Assembly: GCF_003939025.1 (NCBI RefSeq)
Contig: NZ_RQIH01000004.1
Coordinates: 1-64,000, forward strand
From: Rhizobium sophoriradicis
GTDB taxonomy: Bacteria; Pseudomonadota; Alphaproteobacteria; Rhizobiales; Rhizobiaceae
Direction: 5' to 3'
DNA length: 64,000 nucleotides
Below are positions 44,029 to 52,660 of the stretch, one piece after another (position 1 is the first letter of the stretch; each line of letters starts with the position of its first letter). The notes below the pieces were generated by a model. The model worked only from the letters and a program-made list of their open reading frames with translations, was not told the origin of the DNA and did not search any database. A program made the position numbers and the translations under genes.

Positions 44029-45393
44029 GTGGACATTGTGCGAGTTTTTATAGATGCTAACATTTTCATCGAGATGAAAGATCTTCATTCGCTGGATTGG
44101 CACGCGGTGCTTCCTCGGGCAAAGGAAATCCGCATCCTTGTTTCAATCCATGTAGTGAAGGAGCTCGACAAGCTCAAGACTGATCGCACGGAACGCCGCC
44201 GGAAGCGGGCGCGGATGGCGCTACAGCTTATTGATGAGGCCTCGCGAGTGAGTGAACGGGTCCTTCGAGAGAACCCTTACCGTGTGACGCTTGAGTTGGC
44301 TTTCCCGCGAGCTCACAATTGGGATGATTACCATGTCCTGGACCAGAATGACCCCGACGACCGCTTGGTAGCACATGTGATCGAAGAAGGAGACGCGATT
44401 CTCGTTTCGGACGATAGCGGCCCGCGGATCAAGGCGTCCAAATACGGAGTCACTGCAATCCAGCCACCGCCGTCCTTTCGCCTTCCGGCGGAAGAAACGC
44501 CCGAACAAAAGAAGGTTCGAGAGCTTACCGGAAGAGTCAGGACGCTTGAGGATAATCGTCCGAAGATGATGTTGAAGCTCGGGTGCCCTTCTGATCCGAT
44601 TGTCTTGCAAAGGCCCCTTCTGGGCCCGATGCCCGAGGAGCAACAGGCGGACCTTGTCCGCAGGATCCTCGATTTACATCCAAAGCTGAAAAGGCCGGCA
44701 GAGAATAGCGCTGCTGCAGTTCTTGGGGTCAGGAAGGCAAAGCTGGCTGACTGGACGGTGTACGAGGCCGCCTATGCCAATTTCGTTGAAAGGGTGAAGC
44801 GGCACGCAGCGGAAATTCACGAAAAGTTAAACGTCATACCCCTTGCCCTCGAAATTCCGTTCGAAATCATCAACATCGGACGGGTGACACTAACCAACGC
44901 CGACGTTGCCATCCGCCTAAAAGGAGATGCACGTCTATATGTGTACGAGGAGGAAGCCGATCACGATGAGGACCAGGACGACCTAGACAAGTTCGAGCTG
45001 AAATTTCCTGATCCGCCCCAGCTCGGCGAGTCCAGACATCCGCGCATTAGGTTTGGTGGTAGACCATGGATGGCGCTGCAAAAGATTAGGTATCCCGGCG
45101 CGGTCACGTTTCAATGGGACATAGTCCCCGATGAAAAAAACCCCCGTGTAGCCAACTTGTCGAACCGGGAGTTCCGGGTTGGTAAAAGTCATGCGGACAA
45201 AATTGCTGTTGTCCCGGAAGGAGTGCTCCCGCTTGATCTGACGCTGACATTCGATCTTGAAGCCAGGGACCTTGATGAGCCCGTCACGAAGGAATTTCGG
45301 GTGAGGATCGAGCCGGCGGAAAAGGAGTGGACTTTTGCCGATCTTGAGCGCGTGGAAGCGGTTCTCCCAGCAGCGAGTGTTGCCTATCTCTGA
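44029..45393 (+). CDS. PIN-domain protein with long C-terminal extension
   Basis: A 454-residue protein. The first 150 residues form a PIN-type nuclease domain: RVFIDANIFIEMKD with the first acidic residue, VVKELDKLKTDR, then DPDDRLVAHVIEEGDAILVS and DDSGPRIKASKYG with the later acidic residues. The remaining 300 residues form an unrecognised beta-rich region (IPFEIINIGRVTLTNADVAI, EKNPRVANLSNREFRVGKSH). PIN domains cleave RNA. Stand-alone PIN proteins of this size occur in defence contexts. The GTG start at 44029 is the family-consistent one. Confidence 0.8.
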   Translation: MDIVRVFIDANIFIEMKDLHSLDWHAVLPRAKEIRILVSIHVVKELDKLKTDRTERRRKRARMALQLIDEASRVSERVLRENPYRVTLELAFPRAHNWDDYHVLDQNDPDDRLVAHVIEEGDAILVSDDSGPRIKASKYGVTAIQPPPSFRLPAEETPEQKKVRELTGRVRTLEDNRPKMMLKLGCPSDPIVLQRPLLGPMPEEQQADLVRRILDLHPKLKRPAENSAAAVLGVRKAKLADWTVYEAAYANFVERVKRHAAEIHEKLNVIPLALEIPFEIINIGRVTLTNADVAIRLKGDARLYVYEEEADHDEDQDDLDKFELKFPDPPQLGESRHPRIRFGGRPWMALQKIRYPGAVTFQWDIVPDEKNPRVANLSNREFRVGKSHADKIAVVPEGVLPLDLTLTFDLEARDLDEPVTKEFRVRIEPAEKEWTFADLERVEAVLPAASVAYL

Positions 45394-45519
45394 CGCTCGC
45401 GTGGCCCAGATTGCTCGATCTAGTTGGCGAGATTTGCAGCTCCTGTTTCCCTTTATCCTGGCGGTAGCGTTGTCGGACGAAGTGGTTGGGCAAGTTTGCC
45501 GTCGCGGCAACCACTATGA

Positions 45520-46221
45520 TCAGCTCTCCGGTTTGACCACCTTATAGCCATTGATTTTCGTTCGATGGATCTCGATGTGCAACGGCTGTAGGTTTGCACA
45601 GATCCGGTCTCGAATGTCTTCGGGAATCCTTGTTCCCAGGTATATCGATTTGATCGCGTCCGGCCCGTGCGCTGCCTTTCCCTTTCGACTAGAGAAAAGC
45701 CGCCATTCCCGTTCGTACGACCAGTTTAGGTGCTTCGTAGACAAGACAGCGCGAGCGCGGGCGCGGTCATCTTCAAGCGCCCGCAGATTAAGATAGTGGG
45801 GTTTGTCACCGTAGGCTACGCGAGAGAAGGTATTTGCTTGGGCAAGCCCGTTCAACAGGCTCGACATTGCGTAACATACACATATCCCGTGGAAGCCATC
45901 GGCATAATGTGCCCACATAGGTTGATTGTTCCAGGTTTCCGAAAAGGAAGCGATTCCCAATCCGAGTTTTTCATTGCGGAGTTGTTCAACGAATGCGTCA
46001 TATTCGGGATGTTCAGATGCTTTTCGGCTGGATTTATAGACACCTTCCATCGGGTCGTTCATTTTCGTGAACTCAGCACAGAAAATATATCCATTGATAA
46101 GAGCGTCCATTTCCTCATCGAATTTCTTTGCACCATCCTTGGTGCCTTTCAACAATCCGGCGCCAATGGAGCGATATCGATAAAGCCATGTTGGCCGCGC
46201 ATATGTTTCGATTGTTGCCAT
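45520..46221 (-). CDS. DUF2971 family protein
   Basis: A 233-residue protein with the DUF2971 pattern: LYRYRSI near the start, FCAEFTKMNDPMEGVY, LGIASFSETWNNQPMWAHYA, GFHGICVCYAM and LNWSYEREWRLFSSRK. The function is unknown; DUF2971 proteins turn up often in mobile and defence islands. It is convergent with the PIN gene and on the opposite strand. The composition is AT-richer than the flanking ABC operon. Confidence 0.88.
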   Translation of the reverse strand: MATIETYARPTWLYRYRSIGAGLLKGTKDGAKKFDEEMDALINGYIFCAEFTKMNDPMEGVYKSSRKASEHPEYDAFVEQLRNEKLGLGIASFSETWNNQPMWAHYADGFHGICVCYAMSSLLNGLAQANTFSRVAYGDKPHYLNLRALEDDRARARAVLSTKHLNWSYEREWRLFSSRKGKAAHGPDAIKSIYLGTRIPEDIRDRICANLQPLHIEIHRTKINGYKVVKPES

Positions 46222-46793
46222 GATCTGCCGCCTCGTTTACCGTCATTGTCGTGGTAGCGTGGCCACCTTGCCTCAACTTAACCTCGCGGGCGGGTTGGCG
46301 GGCGAATAGTATTCTCCGTTGAGTGGCAATCTCGCCAGCCGGCGCGCCGTTGTAGTGTCCCTTGACAAACATTGTTAGAAGGCCGCTGTTTAGCTTCATT
46401 GAGCGCCTGCGGCGCATTACCCGCAAATCCGCGCGCCATGCGCTGGCTACTCTTAAGCGGCTGGAGGTAGGGCTGGGCAGCGAGCCGCGTTTGATTGATA
46501 GGCGCCCGCCCGCGACCACTGTATCGTGGAAATCTCAACTCGATATTCGCTCTGAAATTTCCCTGCACCTTGGTCTACGGGTTTTCTCTTGTGAGCTCTG
46601 TATTCGCTTAACCCTCTGAAATTCTACAGAGCGCACAATAACCAGTGATTTAGTCGCATTGAAGGACAAGGGCCGCGGGTCGATCTTGCGAGGGCTGCCG
46701 AATTGTCGGTCGCTGTGATTACTTGACTTGAACGAATGAACACCCTTTTCCGTCGCCCACTGCGCTCGCGCCCACCCCCTCTCCTCACACGAC
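46222..46793. other. Island boundary region, no supported gene
   Basis: 572 bases between the DUF2971 gene and the ABC operon. Frames on both strands are short, Arg/Ser-rich and lack start signals. GC content returns to the high background by about 46740. It probably contains the DUF2971 promoter and the right edge of the low-GC island. No attachment-site repeat could be recognised by eye. Confidence 0.35.
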
Positions 46794-47603
46794 TCACACC
46801 GTCTCACTAAACTCCGCCGCCAGCACCGCATCCTTCAGCGCCCGCGAATACGCATGCTGCGGATCATCCAACACTGCTCGCGCCCGCCCCCGTTCAACAA
46901 TCTCCCCCTTGCGCATGATGATAATATTGTCGCTGACGTAATAAGCCGTCGCCAGATCATGCGTGATGTAGATGATCGAAAGCCCGAGCTCGTTTTTCAG
47001 CCGGCCGAAGAGGTTGACGATCGCCATGCGTAGCGACGCATCGACCATCGAGACCGGTTCGTCGGCCACCAGCAAGCGCGGCTCGGGGATCAGCGCGCGG
47101 GCGATGGCGACGCGCTGGAGCTGGCCGCCGGAGAGCTCGTGGGGGAAGCGGCCCTTCACCTCTTCCAGCGTCAGGCCGACATGGTGGAGGGCGGTATCGG
47201 CCATCTTCTCCACCTCCCGCCGGTCCGGCCGGTTGCCGGAGGCGGAGAAGTTGCGGGCGGTCTCGAAGAGGTAGCGGTCCACCCGCTTCAGCGGATTGAA
47301 GGCTTCGAAGGGGTTCTGCAGCACCGGCTGCACCTCCTTCATGAAGGCCGTGCGTTCGGCCCGGCTGTGGATCGCCACGGTCTTGCCGGCAAATTGCAGC
47401 TCGCCTTCGGTCGGTTCGACCTGGCCGAGGATCATCGCCGCCACCGTCGATTTGCCCGAGCCGGATTCGCCGACGATCGACAGGATCTCCGGCTCGTCGC
47501 CGATCTCGAAGCTGACATCCTTGACCGCGGTGATCAGGCGCCGGCCGAGCATGCCGCCCTGGCGGTAGATTTTCGTCACATGCGAGAGGCTAAGCAGAGT
47601 CAA
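46794..47603 (-). CDS. Oligopeptide/oligosaccharide-type ABC ATPase (OppF/DppF-like)
   Basis: A 269-residue ATPase. Walker A is GESGSGKST, the signature LSGGQLQRVAIARALI, Walker B LLVADEPVSMVDAS and the H-loop YITHDLATAYYVSD. It lacks the C-terminal iron-sulfur-like oligopeptide extension seen in some OppF proteins. A decayed copy of its 3' end lies at 28423-28590. It overlaps the OppD-like gene by four bases. It is the last gene of the arabinose-oligosaccharide operon. Confidence 0.92.
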   Translation of the reverse strand: MTLLSLSHVTKIYRQGGMLGRRLITAVKDVSFEIGDEPEILSIVGESGSGKSTVAAMILGQVEPTEGELQFAGKTVAIHSRAERTAFMKEVQPVLQNPFEAFNPLKRVDRYLFETARNFSASGNRPDRREVEKMADTALHHVGLTLEEVKGRFPHELSGGQLQRVAIARALIPEPRLLVADEPVSMVDASLRMAIVNLFGRLKNELGLSIIYITHDLATAYYVSDNIIIMRKGEIVERGRARAVLDDPQHAYSRALKDAVLAAEFSETV

Positions 47604-48589
47604 ACCTGATCTCCCGTAACTGCAAAACAGGCCACGCGCCGCCCAGGCTCGACGGTGACGAGCGGCGGCACCTTCTGCGAGCAGATATCCATCCGCTTCG
47701 GGCAGCGCGGGTGAAACCGGCAGCCTTCCGGCGGCATGGCGAGGTTCGGCGGGCGCCCCTCCAGCGACGGCCGCGTCGTCGGGTCGCCGATCTTCGGCAG
47801 GCTGCCGACGAGATGCTGTGTATAAGGGTGGAGCGGCAGGCTGAAGAGCTTCGGCGTCGGCGCCTCCTCGACAAGCCGCCCGGCATAGACGATGCCGATG
47901 CGGTCGGAGACCGTCGCATGCACGCCCATGTCATGGGTGACGAACAGGAAGGATGAGCCCATCTCGCGCTGGATGTCGCGGATCATGGTCAGCACGTCGC
48001 GCTGCACGATCACGTCGAGCGCGGTCGTCGGCTCGTCGGCGATGATGAATTCCGGCGTCAGGATGGTGGCGAGCGCAATGGTCATGCGCTGGCGCATGCC
48101 GCCGGAGAGTTCGTGCGGATAGGCGTCGAGCAGCTGCGGGTCGAGTTTCAGCCTCTGCAGGTGGGCGGCGACCTTTTCGAAGAAGATGCTCTTGCTCACC
48201 GTCATGTGGCGGAAGGCGAAGTCGGTGAAGGAATGGCGGATCCGGCGCACCGGATTGAGCACGTTCATCGAGCCCTGCATGATATAGGAAAGATGGCGCC
48301 AGCGCAGCGCCATGCGCTCCTCCGGCGTCATCGCGTAGAGGTCCTGGGTGCCGCCGCCGAAGTGGAATTTGACATTGCCCGACACGACCCGGAGCGGCGG
48401 CCGGATGGCGCCGGCAATGGTCTTGATCAGCGTCGTCTTGCCGCTGCTCGATTCACCGGCGACGCCATAGACCTCGCCGCGGCGGATCGTCAGGCTGATA
48501 TCGTCGACGGCCCGCACCTCGCGATCGACGCCATAGAGGAAGGCGCGGTAATAGGCTTTCAGATTGTCGATTTCGACCAGATTCTCCAT
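47600..48589 (-). CDS. Oligopeptide/oligosaccharide-type ABC ATPase (OppD/DppD-like)
   Basis: A 329-residue ATPase with Walker A GESSSGKTT, signature LSGGMRQRMTIALAT, Walker B FIIADEPTTALDVIVQ and FVTHDMGVHATVSDRIGI. The C-terminal oligopeptide-ATPase extension is present, with the conserved cysteine-containing CRFHPRCPKRMDIC motif. Walker A has Ser where Gly is usual (GESSSGKTT), a tolerated variant in this family. Two permeases and a binding protein precede it. Confidence 0.92.
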   Translation of the reverse strand: MENLVEIDNLKAYYRAFLYGVDREVRAVDDISLTIRRGEVYGVAGESSSGKTTLIKTIAGAIRPPLRVVSGNVKFHFGGGTQDLYAMTPEERMALRWRHLSYIMQGSMNVLNPVRRIRHSFTDFAFRHMTVSKSIFFEKVAAHLQRLKLDPQLLDAYPHELSGGMRQRMTIALATILTPEFIIADEPTTALDVIVQRDVLTMIRDIQREMGSSFLFVTHDMGVHATVSDRIGIVYAGRLVEEAPTPKLFSLPLHPYTQHLVGSLPKIGDPTTRPSLEGRPPNLAMPPEGCRFHPRCPKRMDICSQKVPPLVTVEPGRRVACFAVTGDQV

Positions 48590-48590
48590 G

Positions 48591-49448
48591 CTAACTTCCC
48601 ATCCGGTTCAGCCGGCTGCGCGGATCATTGTATTCGTTCATCGACATGGACAGCAGGAAGAGCGCCAGGAAGAGAATGACGATGACGGCGACGGGGGCGG
48701 CGACCCACCACCAGATGCCCGAGATCAGCGCCGAATGCGCATTGGCCCAGTAGATCATCATGCCCATGGTCGGGGTCTCGATATCGGTGAAACCGAGCAC
48801 CGAAAGCGTGATCTCCATGCCGATCGACCAGATCATGTTGTTCATCGTCGTGGCAAAGACGATCGGCAGCACATAGGGCAGGTGCTCCTCGACCAGGATC
48901 TTGCGCATCGTCATGCCGGAATAGACGCTCTGGGTGGTAAAGGGCCGGCTCTTCAGGCCGAGCGCCACCGAGCGGATGAGACGCGCATCATAGGACCAGC
49001 CGAGCGAGGCCATGATGACGATCAGCGCCACCCAGGTCATGTTGTCCTTCAGCACGAAATAGAAAAGGATCAGCAGCGGAAATTGCGGGATCACCATGAC
49101 ACTGTCGTTGATCGCCATCAGCACCCGGTCGACAGCGCCGCCGGCATAACCGGCGACGAGGCCGACGACCAGCGAGATGATGCGCGAGAGAAAGGCGACG
49201 CCGATGCCGAAATAGAGCGTGTTGCGCAGCCCGATCGTCAGCTGCCAGAACACGTCCTGGCCGCGCGAGGTCGTGCCGAGCCAATATTCGCCGTCCGGCG
49301 GCATGTCGGGCGGCAGCAGATAGATGTCGGTCGCGCCATAGGGCGAGAAATAGGACAGGATCACCAGGCCGACGATGACGGCGAAGAGCAGCAGGCCACA
49401 GAGGAATTCCATGTTGTGGCGCGAGAGGTCACGGATGATGGTAAACAT
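48591..49448 (-). CDS. Opp/Dpp-type ABC permease (OppC-like)
   Basis: A 285-residue permease. A short cytoplasmic N-terminus (MFTIIRDLSRHNMEFLCG) leads into the first helix. The domain PDGEYWLGTTSRGQDVFWQL is the standard OppC periplasmic motif (LGTD-x-x-GRD-x). The EAA-like loop follows at TQSVYSGMTMRKILVEEHLP. Start is the ATG three bases before the preceding permease stop region. It forms a heterodimer with the following OppB-like product. Confidence 0.92.
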   Translation of the reverse strand: MFTIIRDLSRHNMEFLCGLLLFAVIVGLVILSYFSPYGATDIYLLPPDMPPDGEYWLGTTSRGQDVFWQLTIGLRNTLYFGIGVAFLSRIISLVVGLVAGYAGGAVDRVLMAINDSVMVIPQFPLLILFYFVLKDNMTWVALIVIMASLGWSYDARLIRSVALGLKSRPFTTQSVYSGMTMRKILVEEHLPYVLPIVFATTMNNMIWSIGMEITLSVLGFTDIETPTMGMMIYWANAHSALISGIWWWVAAPVAVIVILFLALFLLSMSMNEYNDPRSRLNRMGS

Positions 49449-49450
49449 GG

Positions 49451-50455
49451 CTATTCCACCTTGATGCGCGGATCGATCAGCGGGCTCAGCACGTCGATGA
49501 TGAAGACCGCGGCGGCGACGCCGACGATCGAGAGCGCGCTGAGGCCGAGCACCAGGCTGTAGTCGCCGGCATGCACCGCTTCGATCAGCAGATTGCCGAT
49601 GCCGGGATAGCCGAAGACGATTTCGGTGATGACGGTGCCGTTGAAAATCGCGCCGAGCGACATGGCAAGGCCGGTGAATTGCGGCACCATCGCATTGCGG
49701 GCGATGTAGGAGCGCAGGATCTTGCCCTTCGGCACGCCGCCGAGCTCGGCGAAGACGACATAGTCGTCGGTAATGATGTTGGAAACCAGCGCCCGCATGC
49801 CGATCAGCCAGCTGCCGGCGCCGACAAGGATCAGCGACAGGGCCGGCAGGATGGAGTGTTTGAGGATATCGAGGACGAGCGCGAAGGAGAGGTCCAGATT
49901 GGCGTTCATCTCGTAGCCGCCATTGATCGGCAGCACCGGCCAGATGAAGCCGAAGACGATGAGAAGCACGAAGGCGAGGATATAATAGGGGATGGGCAGC
50001 AGCGCGATGAAGACGAGGCTGACGGCCTTCAGCACCATGTTCTTGCGGTAATAGCCGGCAAGGGCGCCGATCGCGTTGCCGAGCACGAAGGTGATCAGCG
50101 TCGAGACCGTCATCAGCCCGATCGTCCAGGGGAGCGAGCGCAGGATGATTGTCGAAACGGGGGTCGGAAAGGCCGAGAGCGAGGGGCCGAGATCGCCGGT
50201 CGCAAGCCGCAGCCAGAAATTCAGATATTGCTGCCAGATCGAACCCTGCATTCCATATAGTTCACGCAGCGACTGGCGCATCAGCTCGATCGCGTTCGGA
50301 TCGGACTGACCCATCTGCGTGATGGCGCCTATGCTTTCTTCGACCGGATCGATCGGGGTCAGGTGGGTGACGAAGAAGGTGATCGTCACGCCGAGAAAGA
50401 CGACGAGCAGGAACTGACCAAACCGCTTCAGCACAAAGATCAGATAGGGCGTCAT
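49451..50455 (-). CDS. Opp/Dpp-type ABC permease (OppB-like)
   Basis: A 334-residue permease. The first helix is RFGQFLLVVFLGVTITFFVT, followed by the OppB-like periplasmic segment HLTPIDPVEE. Later motifs include FAELGGVPKGKILRSYIARN (the EAA loop) and GNLLIEAVHAGDYSLVLGLS. The N-terminal extension is short. It starts 118 bases downstream of the binding-protein gene, with a stable hairpin in between. Confidence 0.92.
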   Translation of the reverse strand: MTPYLIFVLKRFGQFLLVVFLGVTITFFVTHLTPIDPVEESIGAITQMGQSDPNAIELMRQSLRELYGMQGSIWQQYLNFWLRLATGDLGPSLSAFPTPVSTIILRSLPWTIGLMTVSTLITFVLGNAIGALAGYYRKNMVLKAVSLVFIALLPIPYYILAFVLLIVFGFIWPVLPINGGYEMNANLDLSFALVLDILKHSILPALSLILVGAGSWLIGMRALVSNIITDDYVVFAELGGVPKGKILRSYIARNAMVPQFTGLAMSLGAIFNGTVITEIVFGYPGIGNLLIEAVHAGDYSLVLGLSALSIVGVAAAVFIIDVLSPLIDPRIKVE

Positions 50456-50537
50456 AAGGCGGAGCTTCCTCTCTGCTTCCTTTCTTGAAAGGATCGACGA
50501 GCATGGCAGCTGGGGCGCATGCCCGCCGATGAGGGGG

Positions 50538-50561
50538 CCGGCGCGATGGCTTCCGCGCCGG
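50538..50561 (-). terminator. Intra-operon stem-loop after binding-protein gene
   Basis: CCGGCGCG (50538-50545) and CGCGCCGG (50554-50561) form a perfect 8-bp GC stem with an 8-base loop, between the binding-protein stop and the first permease gene. Equivalent hairpins occur in the other two importer operons of this window. An mRNA-stabilising role is likely. Confidence 0.6.
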
Positions 50562-50572
50562 CGTTGGGAGGG

Positions 50573-52477
50573 TTATTGCGATTGAGCCGGCTTCAGCTTG
50601 ACCATCATCAGCCTCGAATTGGCCCAGTTCGGCACCGGATCCGTATAGGGGTCCTTGATGGTGGGATAACCGGTCCAATAGGTCGTATCCATCGAGGTGA
50701 AGACGTTATAGGACATCAGCGGGATCGTCGGCATCTCTTTGGCGACCAGCTTCAGATAATCCTTGCCGAGCTCCATGCCCTTCGGATCGTCGGCGCTGAT
50801 GCCGCGGATGCTCTCGATGATCTTGTCGAGCTCCGGATTGGACCAGCGCTGCCAGTTGCGCGGCGGCTGGACGTCACCCTTCTTCGCCACGAACTGCGAG
50901 TGCCAGCTGTCGAGGAAGAAGGAGAGGTCGGGATCGCCGCCCCAGGTTTCGACGCTCCAGGCGATCGCCACCTGGAAATCGCCGGGCTGCAGCGCCGTCT
51001 GCCAAAGTTTCGCGGCGGGAACGGCCTTGGCGTCGATGCCGAAGGCCGCCCATTGCTGGGCAATCAGCGTGCCGGCGCGGGTGAAGACCGAGCGTGTGTC
51101 GCCTTCGACCGTCATCCGGATCTTGAAGGGTTGTCCATCAGGGGTCAGCCATTTGCCGCCGGATTTCTTGAAGCCGGCCTTTTCGAGCAGCTCGCCAGCC
51201 GCTTTCGGATCCGGTTTCCACCAGCCGTAGCCGAAGGCACCGGTGATCGCCTCCGGATCGGTCGGGATCTGGTCCTTGAACTTCGGCTGCTTGCGCAGGA
51301 GATCGGCGATCTGTTGCCCGACGGTCGGGTCATAGGGCTTGATCTTGCTCTTGCCGGTATCGATCTCGAAATTCTTCAGCCAATCCTGCATCGGCGCCTG
51401 ATAGTCTTTCATCGTGGCCGCCGTCGGCGGCACGCCGAGTGCCGAAAGCGTCGCCGCACCGCGGTAGCTCGCCATGTCGACGGCCTTGATGTCGATCAGG
51501 AGCGCCAGCGCCCAGCGCACGTCGGCATTGTCGAACGGCGCTTCCTGGGTGTTGAAGATGACCGCCGGCAGTGTCGGATCCGGATGGGCGAAGGGGAAGC
51601 CCGGGAACCAGGTTTCGATGGTCTTCGACTTCTCCTTGAGGGTGAACATGCCCTCCGGCGTGTTGTCGTGAATGATATCGAGATTGTGCTCGAGCTGGGC
51701 GATCGTGCGCTTATCCGGCGGGCCTGGATCGGTGTAGGTCACATATTTCGGAGCCGGCTCGCCGAAGCGGGCAAGCGAGGTCCGCTGCCAGTCGTCGCGC
51801 TTCTCCCAGGTGTACCATTTGCCCTGCGGATCATAGGCCTTCAGCTTGTAGGCGCCGAGCGAGACGGGGTTGGCGAAATCATAGCGAAGAGGATCCTCCA
51901 CCTTCTCGAACACATGCTTCGGCATGATCCAGGCGCCGTTCCAGCGCACGGTGAAGATGGCGTGGAAGCGCGAATTCGGCTTCTTCAGCTTGAACACGAC
52001 GGTCTGGGGATCGGTCGCCTCGACGCTTGCCACCTGCACCGAGAAGGCCGCGCTCCAGACCATGCCGGGATGGTCCATCTGCGTTTTGACGGTGTAGACC
52101 ACGTCGTCGGCCGTGAATTCCACGCCGTCGCTCCAATAGAGCCCCTTGCGCAGCTTCACGGTCATTTCGGTGAAGTCGGCATTATATTGCGGCTTGTCGG
52201 CGGCGAGCGAATTGTCCCAGGCCGCGCCGCCAAGCCCCTGTTCGGGGTCGATATACCAGAGCGTATCCATGGTCAGCTGCTGCAGGCCGGTCGAGACCCC
52301 GCCGCCGCCATTGACCCAGATGTTGAACCAGCCGGGATTCTTGATCGTCCCTTCCGGATTTTCGACGATGAGCGTCTCCTTGCGCGGCAAGGAGGTGTAT
52401 TCCTGAGCTCCGGCCACTGCGGTCAGGCCGAGCGTGGCCAGCACGAAGCCGAATGCAAACCTCTTCCACTTTTGCAT
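50573..52477 (-). CDS. ABC transporter substrate-binding protein (family 5)
   Basis: A 634-residue periplasmic binding protein of the peptide/oligosaccharide class. The signal peptide is MQKWKRFAFGFVLATLGLTA with cleavage near VAGAQ. Family-5 features include LYWSDGVEFTADDVVYTVKT, FKLKKPNSRFHAIFTVRWNG, NTPEGMFTLKEKSKTIETWF and NWQRWSNPELDKIIESI near the end. The ATG at 52477 has GGGAGGAG upstream. Linked GH51 and the Opp-type permeases suggest uptake of arabinose-containing oligosaccharides, as in some rhizobial and xylan/arabinan loci, not peptides. Confidence 0.9.
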   Translation of the reverse strand: MQKWKRFAFGFVLATLGLTAVAGAQEYTSLPRKETLIVENPEGTIKNPGWFNIWVNGGGGVSTGLQQLTMDTLWYIDPEQGLGGAAWDNSLAADKPQYNADFTEMTVKLRKGLYWSDGVEFTADDVVYTVKTQMDHPGMVWSAAFSVQVASVEATDPQTVVFKLKKPNSRFHAIFTVRWNGAWIMPKHVFEKVEDPLRYDFANPVSLGAYKLKAYDPQGKWYTWEKRDDWQRTSLARFGEPAPKYVTYTDPGPPDKRTIAQLEHNLDIIHDNTPEGMFTLKEKSKTIETWFPGFPFAHPDPTLPAVIFNTQEAPFDNADVRWALALLIDIKAVDMASYRGAATLSALGVPPTAATMKDYQAPMQDWLKNFEIDTGKSKIKPYDPTVGQQIADLLRKQPKFKDQIPTDPEAITGAFGYGWWKPDPKAAGELLEKAGFKKSGGKWLTPDGQPFKIRMTVEGDTRSVFTRAGTLIAQQWAAFGIDAKAVPAAKLWQTALQPGDFQVAIAWSVETWGGDPDLSFFLDSWHSQFVAKKGDVQPPRNWQRWSNPELDKIIESIRGISADDPKGMELGKDYLKLVAKEMPTIPLMSYNVFTSMDTTYWTGYPTIKDPYTDPVPNWANSRLMMVKLKPAQSQ

Positions 52478-52660
52478 GAACTCCTCCCTTGAAAGCGACG
52501 ATGCGGCGGCCGCGAAGGCACGCATGGGCAAGTCGCGGTTGTCGGTTCGCAGAAGCCGGGCTTGCGAGCCCTTGAGCTTCGGCGAACCATCCCTCCGGCC
52601 ACCTGCCTCCTCGCAGGGAACCGAACACTCTCGGCCGGGCCGATTGCCCGGCGGCGGCTG

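Noticed and set aside
46278..46619. Overlapping 85-96 codon frames between the DUF2971 gene and the ABC operon
   Set aside because: No ribosome binding sites, unnatural composition and no family similarity.
50519..52492. 657-codon plus-strand frame opposite the family-5 binding-protein gene
   Set aside because: Antisense shadow; the minus frame has a signal peptide, a strong ribosome binding site and binding-protein motifs.
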